A stretch of DNA of 51,723 bases. Source: Atopobiaceae bacterium (GTDB taxonomy: Bacteria; Actinomycetota; Coriobacteriia; Coriobacteriales; Atopobiaceae). Position 1 is the first letter of the stretch; each line of letters begins with the position of its first letter. The DNA lies in NCBI GenBank assembly GCA_902834555.1, contig CADFJN010000018.1, forward strand, positions 1 to 51,723, given 5' to 3'. The position numbers were made by a program, and so were the translations under genes. Shown here piece by piece: positions 1 to 8,332 of this stretch. Under the pieces are notes generated by a model. The model searched no databases. It saw only the letters and a list, made by a program, of their open reading frames with translations, and had not been told where the DNA came from.

Positions 1-1665
1 GCCCGACCAGTCGCTGAGCGTGCCCGAGGCGGAGCCGTCCGCGGCCTCCCAGCGGAAGCGGTACTTGGTGCCAGGGACCTCGTGGCCCTCGAAGAGGTCG
101 GCCTTCGCCGTCCAGCCGGAGGCGGCGGAGCCGGAGACGGAGACCCCCGTCGCGCCCCATGCCACGACCTGCGTGGAGGCGGTGCGCCTCTCGCCGCGCG
201 CGGAGACGGCGTCCACGTAGAGGGTGTAGCGCCCGGGCGAGCCGAGGGCCCCGGTGTGGGAGGCCTCGGCGGTGTCGGAGCCGGTGTGGAGCTCGGTGGA
301 GCCCCAGTCGCCCTCGGCCCAGGAGCCCTGCCACTGCCAGACGTAGTTGTACCTGAGGCCGGAGGCGTCGCCGGAGACCATGGGGGCGTAGGTGACCTCG
401 TCGCCGGCGGTGACGGAGGAGGCGGAGGCGGAGACGCCGTCGAGAGACCAGGAGTCGTCGTACGCCTCGACCACCGCGGACATGGTGCGCGTCCGCCCGG
501 AGCGGTCGGTGACGTCCACGTAGAGCACGTAGCGGCCGGGGCGGTAGAGGGAGAGCTCGGAGGAGGCCTCGCTCGTGCCCTTGCCGGTGTCCCTGACGGT
601 CGACCCCCAGAGGTCCCATCCGCCCCCGTAGGACCAGACGTAGTTGTAGGTGGCGCCGGCAAGGTCACCGGAGGTCACGGGCGTCACGGTCACGGGCTCG
701 TCGACGCGGACGCGGGACGGGGAGACCCTGACGCCGGAGAACGTCCACGACGGGGAGGCCACCTCCAGCTGCGCCGACATAGTGCGCTTAACGCCAGATC
801 GGTCGGTCACGTCGACGTACACGGTGTAGGAGCCCGCGCGGGAGACCTCGGAGGAGAAGGTCGCGGACGCGCTGGCGGTGCCGGAGCCGCTCGAGAGCAC
901 CGTGGAGCCCCACTCGCCCTCGGCCCAGGAGCCGTCCCGCTGCCAGACGTAGTTGTAGGTGGCGCCGTCGAGGTCGCCGGACGTGACGGGCGTCACGGTC
1001 ACGGACTGGCCGGAGGTCACGCGGGAGGCGGAGAGCTTGACGCCGGAGAAGGTCCACGACGGGGAGGCCACCTCGAGCGTCGTGGACATCGTGCGCTTCT
1101 GCCCGGAGCGGTCGGTCACGTCCACGTAGAGGGTGTAGGTGCCCGCGCGGGAGACCTCGGGGGAGAGGGTCGCCGATGCGTCGGGCGTTCCGGCGCCCTC
1201 GGAGAGGACCGTGGAGCCCCACTCGCCCTCTGCCCAGGAGCCGTCCCGCTGCCACACGTAGTTGTACGTCGCGCCGTCCAGGTCGCCGGAGGTGAGGGGC
1301 TCCACGGTAACGGACTGCCCGGAGGTCACGCGCGTGGCGGAGAGCCGGACGCCCGAGAACTCCCATTCGGGGGACGCGACGACGAGCTGCGTCGACATGG
1401 TCCTCTTCTCGCCCGCGCGGTCCGTCACGTCGACGTAGACCGTGTAGGTGCCCGCGCGCGTCAGCGTCAGCGTCCCCTTGGCGTCGCCCGTGCCCTTCCC
1501 GTCGTCCCTCACGGTGGAGCCCCAGAGGTCCCAGCCGCCCTCGTAGGACCACACGTAGCTGTACTCGGCGTCGGCAAGGTCGCCGGAGACCAGGGGCTCC
1601 ACGGTCACGGCCTCGCCGGAGGTCACGCGCGTGGCGGAGAGCTTGACACCGGAGAACTCCCATGT
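1..1665 (-). repeat. Coding tandem repeats, about 300 bp unit
   Basis: Five near-complete units and one diverged unit of about 300 bp encode the repeats of the surface protein. Units 2 and 3 are nearly identical in their central part (YNYVWQRDGSWAEGEW), while units 1 and 4 share a different loop (GGWDLWGSTVRD). This pattern points to duplication plus local conversion. The repeats are clearly richer in G+C than the signal-peptide region at 1666-1821. Confidence 0.85.
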
Positions 1666-1821
1666 GGGTTTTATCGAATCAGAAGTCTCGGATACCGAGG
1701 CCTCTTTTCCCGAAGAGTCTACGGAATCGGCAGCAAGCGCCATGGAGGGAACTCCAAGTGCACAGGCAAAGCTGACTGCTAGGACAAGCAGGGCACTCTT
1801 ACATCTCGTCACAGATCTCAT
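1..1821 (-). CDS. Secreted surface protein with about 100-residue tandem repeats (C-terminus beyond window)
   Basis: Reading from an ATG at 1821 the frame is open for 607 codons to the window edge, so the protein is incomplete. A GGAGGAAGC ribosome site precedes the start. Residues 1-30 form a signal peptide (basic start, hydrophobic core, cleavage after SMALA). Five repeats follow, beginning near residues 53, 152, 256, 358 and 458, with a diverged sixth at 554. Each repeat has an FSGV strand, an RVTSG turn, a YNYVW core, a GSWAEGEWGST or GGWDLWGST loop, and a closing YVDVTDRSG strand, which suggests a beta-sandwich of the Ig-like or triple-tyrosine type. No enzyme motif is visible. It lies 61 bases downstream of the glycosyltransferase on the same strand. 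A TATACT box at 1870-1875 could give it its own promoter, but no good -35 is seen. Role in surface or glycan binding is inference. Confidence 0.85.
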   Translation of the reverse strand, partial: MRSVTRCKSALLVLAVSFACALGVPSMALAADSVDSSGKEASVSETSDSIKPTWEFSGVKLSATRVTSGEAVTVEPLVSGDLADAEYSYVWSYEGGWDLWGSTVRDDGKGTGDAKGTLTLTRAGTYTVYVDVTDRAGEKRTMSTQLVVASPEWEFSGVRLSATRVTSGQSVTVEPLTSGDLDGATYNYVWQRDGSWAEGEWGSTVLSEGAGTPDASATLSPEVSRAGTYTLYVDVTDRSGQKRTMSTTLEVASPSWTFSGVKLSASRVTSGQSVTVTPVTSGDLDGATYNYVWQRDGSWAEGEWGSTVLSSGSGTASASATFSSEVSRAGSYTVYVDVTDRSGVKRTMSAQLEVASPSWTFSGVRVSPSRVRVDEPVTVTPVTSGDLAGATYNYVWSYGGGWDLWGSTVRDTGKGTSEASSELSLYRPGRYVLYVDVTDRSGRTRTMSAVVEAYDDSWSLDGVSASASSVTAGDEVTYAPMVSGDASGLRYNYVWQWQGSWAEGDWGSTELHTGSDTAEASHTGALGSPGRYTLYVDAVSARGERRTASTQVVAWGATGVSVSGSAASGWTAKADLFEGHEVPGTKYRFRWEAADGSASGTLSDWSG

Positions 1822-1882
1822 CGGTGCTTCCTCCGGGGTCATAGATGGTCACACATAGACCTGAACGAAAGTATAAGCACTC

Positions 1883-4573
1883 CTACCTGTCGCTCTCTCC
1901 CACAAACCTCCTGAAAACGCGAATGGGGACGGCAAGCGCCTCTCCGGCCCGAAATGTCCTAGAGGAACGAAGAGAAGAAAGCTCGCTCTCAAGCTGAGAA
2001 GTTCTCTGCTCAAGCATGGCAACCTTCTCGCCGCTCTCATGAAGTTCCCTGTTGCGGGCGAGCACCTTGGCATACGCTGCCCTGCAGAGGACTTCTTGCA
2101 TTTCTTGCTGAAGTCCATCAGGGCAAGCCATCGCAGGACGTTCAGACACTGACGCCTCGAGAATCTTCTCCCAGAGTTTCTCGATGTCAAATTCCTCGAA
2201 GTCCTTGGCGCTTCTCCGTGCCTCGTCTCCCATTTCTTTGCGCATGGCACTGTCTTGCAGCAGCTGCGCGATCTTCTCGGCAGCTGCGTCAACGTTCCCC
2301 TGCGGCACGTTAACAAGACCACGCTCCTCACGAGAGAAGCGGATATGCAGCTTGTACATAACGCAGGGAACGCCGCAGGTCTTTGACTCCGCCACCACCA
2401 ACGGGAACCCCTCGCTTGGTGATGTCATGAGGTGGACGGCGGAGCACTGCATAAGTTTTGGCACATCCTTGCGAGGTCCGAGAAACTCGACGGCTTCGCT
2501 AACCCCCTCGCTCTCCGCTAGCGCCCGGAGGGCGCTAACCTCATCGTCCTCGCCGGGTCCAACAAGCAGCAGACGCGCATCTGGGACAGCACTTCTCACC
2601 TTGGCAATGATGCGTATGGCGTCCTCGGGGCGCTTCTCGCTGGAGCTCAGGCGGCCAACCCAGATGACGGTATGGGACGAAAGTGGGGCCTGCGGCGTGT
2701 CCTTGGTGGTGATGGAGCACTGGTTAACGGTAGTGAATACCCTAGGGTTGAACTGCCCCCAGAAAGCGGCGTCAATCTGGTCGAGGCACACAACCGCATC
2801 GGAGAGCCGGTAGTTCACCGGGAGGGCAAATTCGTCCTCGGAGGACTGGTCCACAAGGTTGGTAAACGAGCCGTGCGTGTGGACGACAAACGCAACGCCG
2901 AGCGCCTTGGTCACAAACTGGTCCCACTCAAGACAATGGCTCAACCACTGCGAGTAGATAAGGACGTCAACTCCATGACGGACAAGCGCCTCCTCAAGCA
3001 CGTGGGCGCGACGCAGGTAGTTTGCTGGCCCTGAGGTTCTAAAGTCAGGGAGCATGACAAGGGCGGAACCTGCCGGAATTGTGCCTTCGGGAGGAAGGAC
3101 ATCGCAGAGAAGCACCACTCGGTAGCCCTGGGAGATGAACATCTTGGCAAGCGAGATGGTCACTGCCTCTGCCCCACCGCCAGCAAGTTGGAAGTAGTAA
3201 AGCCCAATGGTGTGGACGGATGTGCGCGACACGGCAAGAGAGTGCGCACCTTGGAGCGTAGAGATTGCCTCAAACCGTCCGTCTTCGAAGATGCGGCTAA
3301 AGATTGCCGAGAAGACCTGATCCGGCCGACCGTTGGAAAGGGCCGTATCTAGACGCGTGCAGCGCTCCTCTCGGCTACCTGCTGCCATGATCTGGTCTGC
3401 AGAGTCTTCGATGCCGCAACCACCATGCAGAAGAGTGTCAAGGAACTCGCCGTAATGGGTACGAGCGCTCCGGCGCATCGCATCAAGCTCCCCCGAGTCT
3501 TTCCAGAGCTGCGACTGGGGCAGGCACGCCTCGAGACAGGCTTTGTTGACTTCGAGGCGCTCGCGCAGGCGCGCACGGCTCTCACCGTCCATCTCCCCAT
3601 GCGCAACGGCATATGCATCGTCGCGAAGAAAGCGATAGAGCTCCCGGGCAACGTCACGCTCATCCCAAAGGCCCAGAGCCGTCCCCAATGTCTCGTGCCG
3701 CGCCTCAAGAGGAACCTCATCCTGCCACACGTTCATGGTGTGCTCGAGCTCATGGCGAAACACAGATGACAGGCAATGCGAGACGACCGCATCGCCCATT
3801 GCGCCAGTCTTGTTCAGATAGGCGGAAAGGACATCGCAGCACCTGCGCTTAAGCGTGCTTGACCGGGCAAAGCCCGCAGGCGAAACGCCCTCCGTGCCCG
3901 TCTGCCCGCGCCCCACGTGATACACATAGTACTCCGAAGGTGAGATTGCGCGGTACGTCTGGGCCTCGAGGGCAACCGCAAAGTATTCGACAACATCCTC
4001 GGCTGCCGAAATCCCCGGAGTAAGCCCCAAGCCGTCGAGAACCCTCCTAATCAGTTCGCCCTTGTAAAGCTTGTGGTTGAGGTTGTAGTCATACGCCCAG
4101 TCGAGAAAGCATGCCGTGAGTATGTCCCTCCCCTCGAGCCTGCGCTCGACCGGGTTCATCGTCTTCTCAATGCCAGCGACAGTCTTCTTATCACACCAGG
4201 GCTCAGCAACTACACGCACGCCAAAGTGGAGAACATCCACCTCGGCACGGGTCATCTGGTCAACGAGCTTCTCGCAAGCCTCTGGCACAAGCTCATCGTC
4301 CGCATCGAGAAACGTCACAAAGGTTCCTGTCGTTCTTGCAGCCCCGACATGTCGCGTAGCAAACAGGTTGAGGTTGCGCTCATTACGAACGTAATGGAGA
4401 CGAGAGTCGCTTTTTGCTAGCTCTTGAACAATTCTTGCGGTGCCATCCGTCGAGGCATCATCCACGCAAATTACTTCGATGTCGCGAAGCGTTTGGGACA
4501 AAAGGCTTCTCAAACATGCCTCAATGTACTTTTCAACGTTATACGCGGGGACCACGATTGACACGAGCGGCAT
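1883..4573 (-). CDS. Two-domain glycosyltransferase (GT2 fused to GT4)
   Basis: The 896-residue protein starts at ATG 4573 behind AGGAAGG. Residues 1 to about 250 are a GT-A family 2 domain: the start PLVSIVVPAYNVEKYIEACL, the DDASTDG nucleotide-sugar loop, and the DADD metal motif. Residues about 450-780 are a GT-B family 4 domain with VGRLSSSEKRPEDAI and the donor-binding EGFPLVVAE motif. The tail (about 810-880) is a predicted coiled coil ending in SSRTFRAGEAL, a pattern I associate with large coriobacterial glycan-assembly enzymes. No membrane segment or signal peptide is seen, so it should act in the cytoplasm. It follows recO by 57 bases and precedes the surface repeat protein. Two catalytic domains could add two successive sugars to one glycan; the substrate is unknown. 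Confidence 0.88.
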   Translation of the reverse strand: MPLVSIVVPAYNVEKYIEACLRSLLSQTLRDIEVICVDDASTDGTARIVQELAKSDSRLHYVRNERNLNLFATRHVGAARTTGTFVTFLDADDELVPEACEKLVDQMTRAEVDVLHFGVRVVAEPWCDKKTVAGIEKTMNPVERRLEGRDILTACFLDWAYDYNLNHKLYKGELIRRVLDGLGLTPGISAAEDVVEYFAVALEAQTYRAISPSEYYVYHVGRGQTGTEGVSPAGFARSSTLKRRCCDVLSAYLNKTGAMGDAVVSHCLSSVFRHELEHTMNVWQDEVPLEARHETLGTALGLWDERDVARELYRFLRDDAYAVAHGEMDGESRARLRERLEVNKACLEACLPQSQLWKDSGELDAMRRSARTHYGEFLDTLLHGGCGIEDSADQIMAAGSREERCTRLDTALSNGRPDQVFSAIFSRIFEDGRFEAISTLQGAHSLAVSRTSVHTIGLYYFQLAGGGAEAVTISLAKMFISQGYRVVLLCDVLPPEGTIPAGSALVMLPDFRTSGPANYLRRAHVLEEALVRHGVDVLIYSQWLSHCLEWDQFVTKALGVAFVVHTHGSFTNLVDQSSEDEFALPVNYRLSDAVVCLDQIDAAFWGQFNPRVFTTVNQCSITTKDTPQAPLSSHTVIWVGRLSSSEKRPEDAIRIIAKVRSAVPDARLLLVGPGEDDEVSALRALAESEGVSEAVEFLGPRKDVPKLMQCSAVHLMTSPSEGFPLVVAESKTCGVPCVMYKLHIRFSREERGLVNVPQGNVDAAAEKIAQLLQDSAMRKEMGDEARRSAKDFEEFDIEKLWEKILEASVSERPAMACPDGLQQEMQEVLCRAAYAKVLARNRELHESGEKVAMLEQRTSQLESELSSLRSSRTFRAGEALAVPIRVFRRFVGESDR

Positions 4574-4630
4574 TTGGAACCTTCCTGACGGTGGCAGTCA
4601 CCATAGATTGTACGAGTACCGGCACTGCCG

Positions 4631-5380
4631 TCACAGCGCGAGCATGAACTCGAACGCCCTCAGGCGCGCGTCAAGGTGCGTTGCCGCCCACCCGTGGGCG
4701 CACCCCACAAGCCAGAGCGCGCACTCGGAGGTGACGTCCGCGGCAAGGAGCTGGTCGAACGTAGACCCGATAAGCGCGCGCACCCAGGCAAGCTGGGACG
4801 GCGAAACAGGCTCTGCGCCAGGGACCTCACGCGCGCAGCTTTCACAAAGCGCGCCTCCGGCAGCTGAGGAAAACCACAGCGGAGAAGGGTCCCCACACGC
4901 GATGCAGTGGCCGAGTTCCGGGCGCCACCCCTCGTGCCCAAGCACCTTGAAGACGTATGCGGCAACCGCCAGGTCGAGGTGGGGTTGGTCGGTAGCCTCC
5001 TCGAAGGCCTTGAGCACACGCGAAAGCAGCGGGTAGACAAAGGGATCCTCGGCGTCCTCGAAAGACGTGAGACGTGCCACCTCGCAGGACGCCGAGGCGG
5101 CGCTCACGCGCTCGAGGTCCCCGCGCAGCCGCTCGTGCGGGTCGACAAGGGTGGCCTCGGAGACGATATCGAGATTCCTGCCCGAGGCCAGAAGGAAGTC
5201 CGTCTCGGAAAAGAGCTCCACGCGCGCCGCCAGACGACCCCCAGGCTTTCGGGCACCCTTCGCGACGGCCCGCGCCTGGGCGCCACTGGCCGTGAGCAGG
5301 GTCACGATGAGGTCCTGTTCGCCCAGCTTGACGTGATCGAGAACAATGCCGCGCGTGCGGTGTGTGCGGCGGCCGGCCAT
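4631..5380 (-). CDS. recO: DNA repair protein RecO
   Basis: RecO loads RecA onto single-stranded DNA in the RecFOR pathway. The N-terminal OB fold is visible in RTRGIVLDHVKLGEQDLIV, followed by the helical domain and a four-cysteine zinc site (CIACG and CESCA). The start at ATG 5380 (MAGRRTHRTRG) is preferred over a longer reading to 5449 because it gives the normal length, has AGGGGAG upstream, and falls 14 bases after the era stop. It is part of the era-recO gene pair, a common arrangement. Confidence 0.93.
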   Translation of the reverse strand: MAGRRTHRTRGIVLDHVKLGEQDLIVTLLTASGAQARAVAKGARKPGGRLAARVELFSETDFLLASGRNLDIVSEATLVDPHERLRGDLERVSAASASCEVARLTSFEDAEDPFVYPLLSRVLKAFEEATDQPHLDLAVAAYVFKVLGHEGWRPELGHCIACGDPSPLWFSSAAGGALCESCAREVPGAEPVSPSQLAWVRALIGSTFDQLLAADVTSECALWLVGCAHGWAATHLDARLRAFEFMLAL

Positions 5381-5394
5381 GGGTGCCTGCTCCC

Positions 5395-6315
5395 CTAGTC
5401 CTCGGCACTGTAGCCAAGGCGGCGGATCTCGTTGGCGTCCCGGCGCCACTGGGGCTGGACGCGTACGGAAAGGTCCAGGTAGACCTTGCAGCCAAGCAGG
5501 CGCTCGATGTCGCGGCGCGCCTCTATGCCCACCGTCTTGATCATGGAGCCGCCCTTGCCAACCACGATGCCCTTCTGTCCCTCGCGCTCGACAAGCACCG
5601 TCGCCGTCACGGAGGCGTGGCCGTCCTTGGCGTACTCGATGTCATCGCAGATGACGCCAATCGAGTGCGGCACCTCCTGGCGCAGGTTGAGGAAGAGCTT
5701 CTCGCGCACAAACTCTGCAACAAGGTCCTCGGGCGTGGCATCCGTGTCCATGTCGTCGGGGAACCACTTGGGGCCTTCGGGCAGGTGAGCCGAGACAAGC
5801 TTCACGAATGCGTCGACGTTGAAGTCCTCGCGCGCCGAGATGACCAGCTCGTCGTCGAAGTGTGCAAGCTCGCGCGCGGCAGCAAGCTGGGAGGAGACCT
5901 GCTCGGGCGTCGCCTTGTCCGCCTTGGTTATCACCAGGAGCTTGAAGTCTGCTTCAGAGCCGTCAACGTGGCGCGCCACCCAGGAATCGCCCGTGCCAAC
6001 GGGCTTGGTCGCGTCGACGAGAAAGGCAACCACGTCAGCATCTGCAAGCTCTGCCAGCGCAGCCTGGTTAAGCTCCTTGCCGAGGCTGTCCTTGGGCTTG
6101 TGGAGACCCGGCGTGTCGATGATAACGAGTTGAGAGTTGGGCGTGTTCACCACGGCGCGAAGGCGCTTGCGCGTGGTCTGTGCCACGGGGCTTGTAATGG
6201 CAACCTTCTCGCCCATGCAGGCGTTGACCAGCGTCGACTTGCCCACGTTGGGCCTGCCGACAAGTGCCACAAAGCCACTCCTGAAGGGCGTGCTGCTAAC
6301 GTTGTTGCTCTCCAC
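5395..6315 (-). CDS. era: GTPase Era
   Basis: Era binds the 3' end of 16S rRNA and helps assemble the small ribosomal subunit. The G1 motif GRPNVGKS, G3 DTPG and G4 TKAD are present, followed by a KH RNA-binding domain with GKGGSMIKTVG. The start is a GTG at 6315 preceded by GAGGAGTGGCAC, giving 306 residues, which is the normal length. A longer open frame to 6462 runs through the palindrome at 6331-6357 and into dgkA, so it is not used. The gene follows dgkA with only the palindrome between them. Confidence 0.93.
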   Translation of the reverse strand: MESNNVSSTPFRSGFVALVGRPNVGKSTLVNACMGEKVAITSPVAQTTRKRLRAVVNTPNSQLVIIDTPGLHKPKDSLGKELNQAALAELADADVVAFLVDATKPVGTGDSWVARHVDGSEADFKLLVITKADKATPEQVSSQLAAARELAHFDDELVISAREDFNVDAFVKLVSAHLPEGPKWFPDDMDTDATPEDLVAEFVREKLFLNLRQEVPHSIGVICDDIEYAKDGHASVTATVLVEREGQKGIVVGKGGSMIKTVGIEARRDIERLLGCKVYLDLSVRVQPQWRRDANEIRRLGYSAED

Positions 6316-6330
6316 GTGCCACTCCTCAAT

Positions 6331-6357
6331 GAGACAAAGGGACTGTCCCTTTGTCTC
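6331..6357. repeat. 27-bp palindromic element, copy 1
   Basis: Two perfect 13-base arms (GAGACAAAGGGAC and its reverse complement) flank a single central T. The element begins one base after the dgkA stop codon and ends 16 bases before the era GTG start. In RNA it would form a very stable hairpin, but no U-run follows in the minus-strand transcript, so it is not a classical terminator. Two further copies occur at 12358-12384 and 38712-38744. Confidence 0.95.
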
Positions 6358-6358
6358 G

Positions 6359-6733
6359 CTAGAAAAAGATTGCGTTTGCAAAGACGATGATGCCCACCAC
6401 AGCGACGAGTACCGAGAGCACCCACACTGCTGCTGCCGCAATGTCCTTTGCCCGGCCCGCAAGCGGGTGGAACTCGGGTGACACGAGGTCGACCACGGTC
6501 TCGACGGCGGTATTGAGAAGCTCGGCCGAGATCACCACGCCACAGCACAAGAGCACAATCGCCCAGCTCAGGGGATCGAGGCCAACCACAAAGCCAGCCA
6601 CGATGGCACCAATGCCGCCGCCGATCATCACCTTGATGTTTCGCTCGGTGCGCACCGCCGTCCTGAAGCCTTGGATGGCGAACAGGAAGCTCTTGCGAAA
6701 CGACGGGTGGTCGCTGTTCGACCCGGGAATCAC
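6359..6733 (-). CDS. dgkA: Diacylglycerol/undecaprenol kinase family protein
   Basis: This 124-residue integral membrane protein has the DgkA family pattern: a short amphipathic N-terminus (FAIQGFRTAVRTERNIKV), three membrane helices, and the catalytic signature AELLNTAVE. In Gram-positive relatives such enzymes phosphorylate undecaprenol to recycle the carrier used for cell wall and glycan synthesis; which lipid is used here cannot be told from sequence. The ATG at 6733 overlaps the ybeY stop in an ATGA arrangement, so translation is probably coupled. Confidence 0.9.
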   Translation of the reverse strand: MIPGSNSDHPSFRKSFLFAIQGFRTAVRTERNIKVMIGGGIGAIVAGFVVGLDPLSWAIVLLCCGVVISAELLNTAVETVVDLVSPEFHPLAGRAKDIAAAAVWVLSVLVAVVGIIVFANAIFF

Positions 6734-7239
6734 TCGTCTACCCCCTCGCGGTGCCTGGTGAGCGTGACGGGCCGCGCGGCTCCGTCATGCGGGAGCAGGG
6801 CGAGCAGGGCATCCTCGCGTGCCTCCATGACCTCAGCCTCATCGTCTTCAAGGTGGTCGTAGCCAAGGAGGTGCAGGGTCCCGTGAACGAGAAGCAGGCG
6901 GAACTCGTCTGCCGCCGTGGTCCCAAAGCGGGTAGCCTGCCGGGCAATGAAGTCTGGCGCGAGGACGATGTCACCAAGCTCGCAGGGCTCGCCGGGGGCA
7001 AGGTCCGGGTCGTCTGGACGCTCGCACTCGAGCGAGATGACGTCGGTTGCCACGTCACGTCCACGCCACTCGGCGTTGAGCTCGCGGATGCGCTCGTCTC
7101 CCACGATGGAGATGGAGACCAGGCAGTCGCGGCGCACGCCCTCCTCGGCAAGCACGCGGTCGAGGTCAGCGCGAATCTCATCCTCGCTGATGGGGGCGCC
7201 CATGCCCTCCTCTGCTGTGATGTCATACTCGTTTGCCAT
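6730..7239 (-). CDS. ybeY: Endoribonuclease YbeY (rRNA maturation)
   Basis: YbeY is a zinc-dependent RNase needed for 16S rRNA 3' maturation and ribosome quality control. The metal motif HGTLHLLGYDH is intact, and the preceding region has the family patterns NAEWRGRDVATDVIS and GDIVLAPD. The ATG at 7239 follows AAAGGGGA and overlaps the end of phoH by 17 bases. A longer reading to 7293 has no support. phoH-ybeY-dgkA-era is a widely conserved order. Confidence 0.93.
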   Translation of the reverse strand: MANEYDITAEEGMGAPISEDEIRADLDRVLAEEGVRRDCLVSISIVGDERIRELNAEWRGRDVATDVISLECERPDDPDLAPGEPCELGDIVLAPDFIARQATRFGTTAADEFRLLLVHGTLHLLGYDHLEDDEAEVMEAREDALLALLPHDGAARPVTLTRHREGVDE

Positions 7240-8221
7240 GGCCAGTCCCCTTTCCAGGCGCCTTGGCCCCATGCTCTTCCATGGCATGATCATAGGCGTC
7301 GACTATACGCGCGACCAGCGCGTTTCTCACAATGTCGTTGCGGTCAAGGTCCACGAACTCGATGTCGTCGATCCCCGCGAGCACCTCGCGCGCCTGGTCC
7401 AGGCCGCCAGGACCCACCAGGTCACGCTGGGAGGCATCACCCGTGACCACAAACTTTGACGAGAAGCCCATGCGGGTGAGGAACATCTTCATCTGCTGGG
7501 GCGTGGTGTTCTGCGCCTCGTCGAGAATCACGAAGGCGTCGCTGAACGTGCGCCCGCGCATGAAGGCGAGCGGCGCGATCTCGATGGTGCCCTGCTCCAT
7601 GTAGGCGGCGACCTTCTCGGCGTCTGCCATGTCGAGAAGGGCGTCGTACAGCGGTCTCACGTAGGGGTCGAGCTTCTCCTCGAGCGTGCCGGGGAGAAAG
7701 CCCAGGGACTCCCCCGCCTCGACGACCGGCCTCGTGAGCACGATGCGGCTCACCTCGTGGCGCTTGAAGGCCGCGACTGCCATGGCCATGGCCAGATACG
7801 TCTTGCCCGTCCCGGCCGGTCCCACGCCAAAGGTTATGGAGTTCGAGCGGATTGCCTCCACGTAGCGGCGCTGGCCTGCGGTCTTTGGCCGCACGGGACG
7901 CCCGTGGTGGCTGAGGATGACGTCGCCCGCATGCCCGCGGTCATGGCGCACCCCATGCGTCACCTGGCCCAAGAGGATGTCGACCTCGTCGGAGGTTGGG
8001 ATCTCTCCCCCCTCGACAACCTTGATGAGCTGAGAGAAGACCGAGGTGACCTGCTCGACCTCCTCGGCCGGCCCAACGATGAGGACCTGGTTGCCGCGCA
8101 CCACGACCATGGCCTCGTCAAATGCTCCCTCGATACGGCGAAGGTGAGTGTCAGCCGGGCCCATGAGGGCCGTAGGGTCAACGGTGTCGGGAATCGTGAG
8201 GCGGACGCGAGTGGGTTCCAT
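7223..8221 (-). CDS. phoH: PhoH family ATPase
   Basis: This 332-residue cytoplasmic protein has a Walker A motif (GPAGTGKT), a Walker B motif followed by Q and N (VILDEAQN), and the PhoH pattern TRPVVEAGESLGFLPG. The N-terminal part resembles the small nucleic-acid binding domain seen in PhoH proteins. It starts at ATG 8221 behind GGAGGAGC. Its place ahead of ybeY fits a role in RNA metabolism, but the biochemical function of PhoH proteins is not settled. Confidence 0.93.
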   Translation of the reverse strand: MEPTRVRLTIPDTVDPTALMGPADTHLRRIEGAFDEAMVVVRGNQVLIVGPAEEVEQVTSVFSQLIKVVEGGEIPTSDEVDILLGQVTHGVRHDRGHAGDVILSHHGRPVRPKTAGQRRYVEAIRSNSITFGVGPAGTGKTYLAMAMAVAAFKRHEVSRIVLTRPVVEAGESLGFLPGTLEEKLDPYVRPLYDALLDMADAEKVAAYMEQGTIEIAPLAFMRGRTFSDAFVILDEAQNTTPQQMKMFLTRMGFSSKFVVTGDASQRDLVGPGGLDQAREVLAGIDDIEFVDLDRNDIVRNALVARIVDAYDHAMEEHGAKAPGKGTGHGKRV

Positions 8222-8332
8222 GCTCCTCCGGGCTAGTCGCAGACGAACGTGCAGGTAGTTAGATGCGGTGCGCGCCGCACAGGCGCACAGCCGCAGAAAC
8301 CAATCATAGCCAAACGGATGGCGCAGAACACG

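Noticed and set aside
82..1782. Long plus-strand open frame of 566 codons
   Set aside because: It is antisense to the surface repeat protein, whose signal peptide, ribosome site and repeats are convincing. The long frame results from high GC and repetition.
6331..6357. Palindrome as a simple intrinsic terminator
   Set aside because: No U-run follows in the transcript, and the next gene starts 16 bases later.
6316..6462. N-terminal extension of Era
   Set aside because: It would translate the palindrome and overlap dgkA; a GTG with a good ribosome site lies at 6315.
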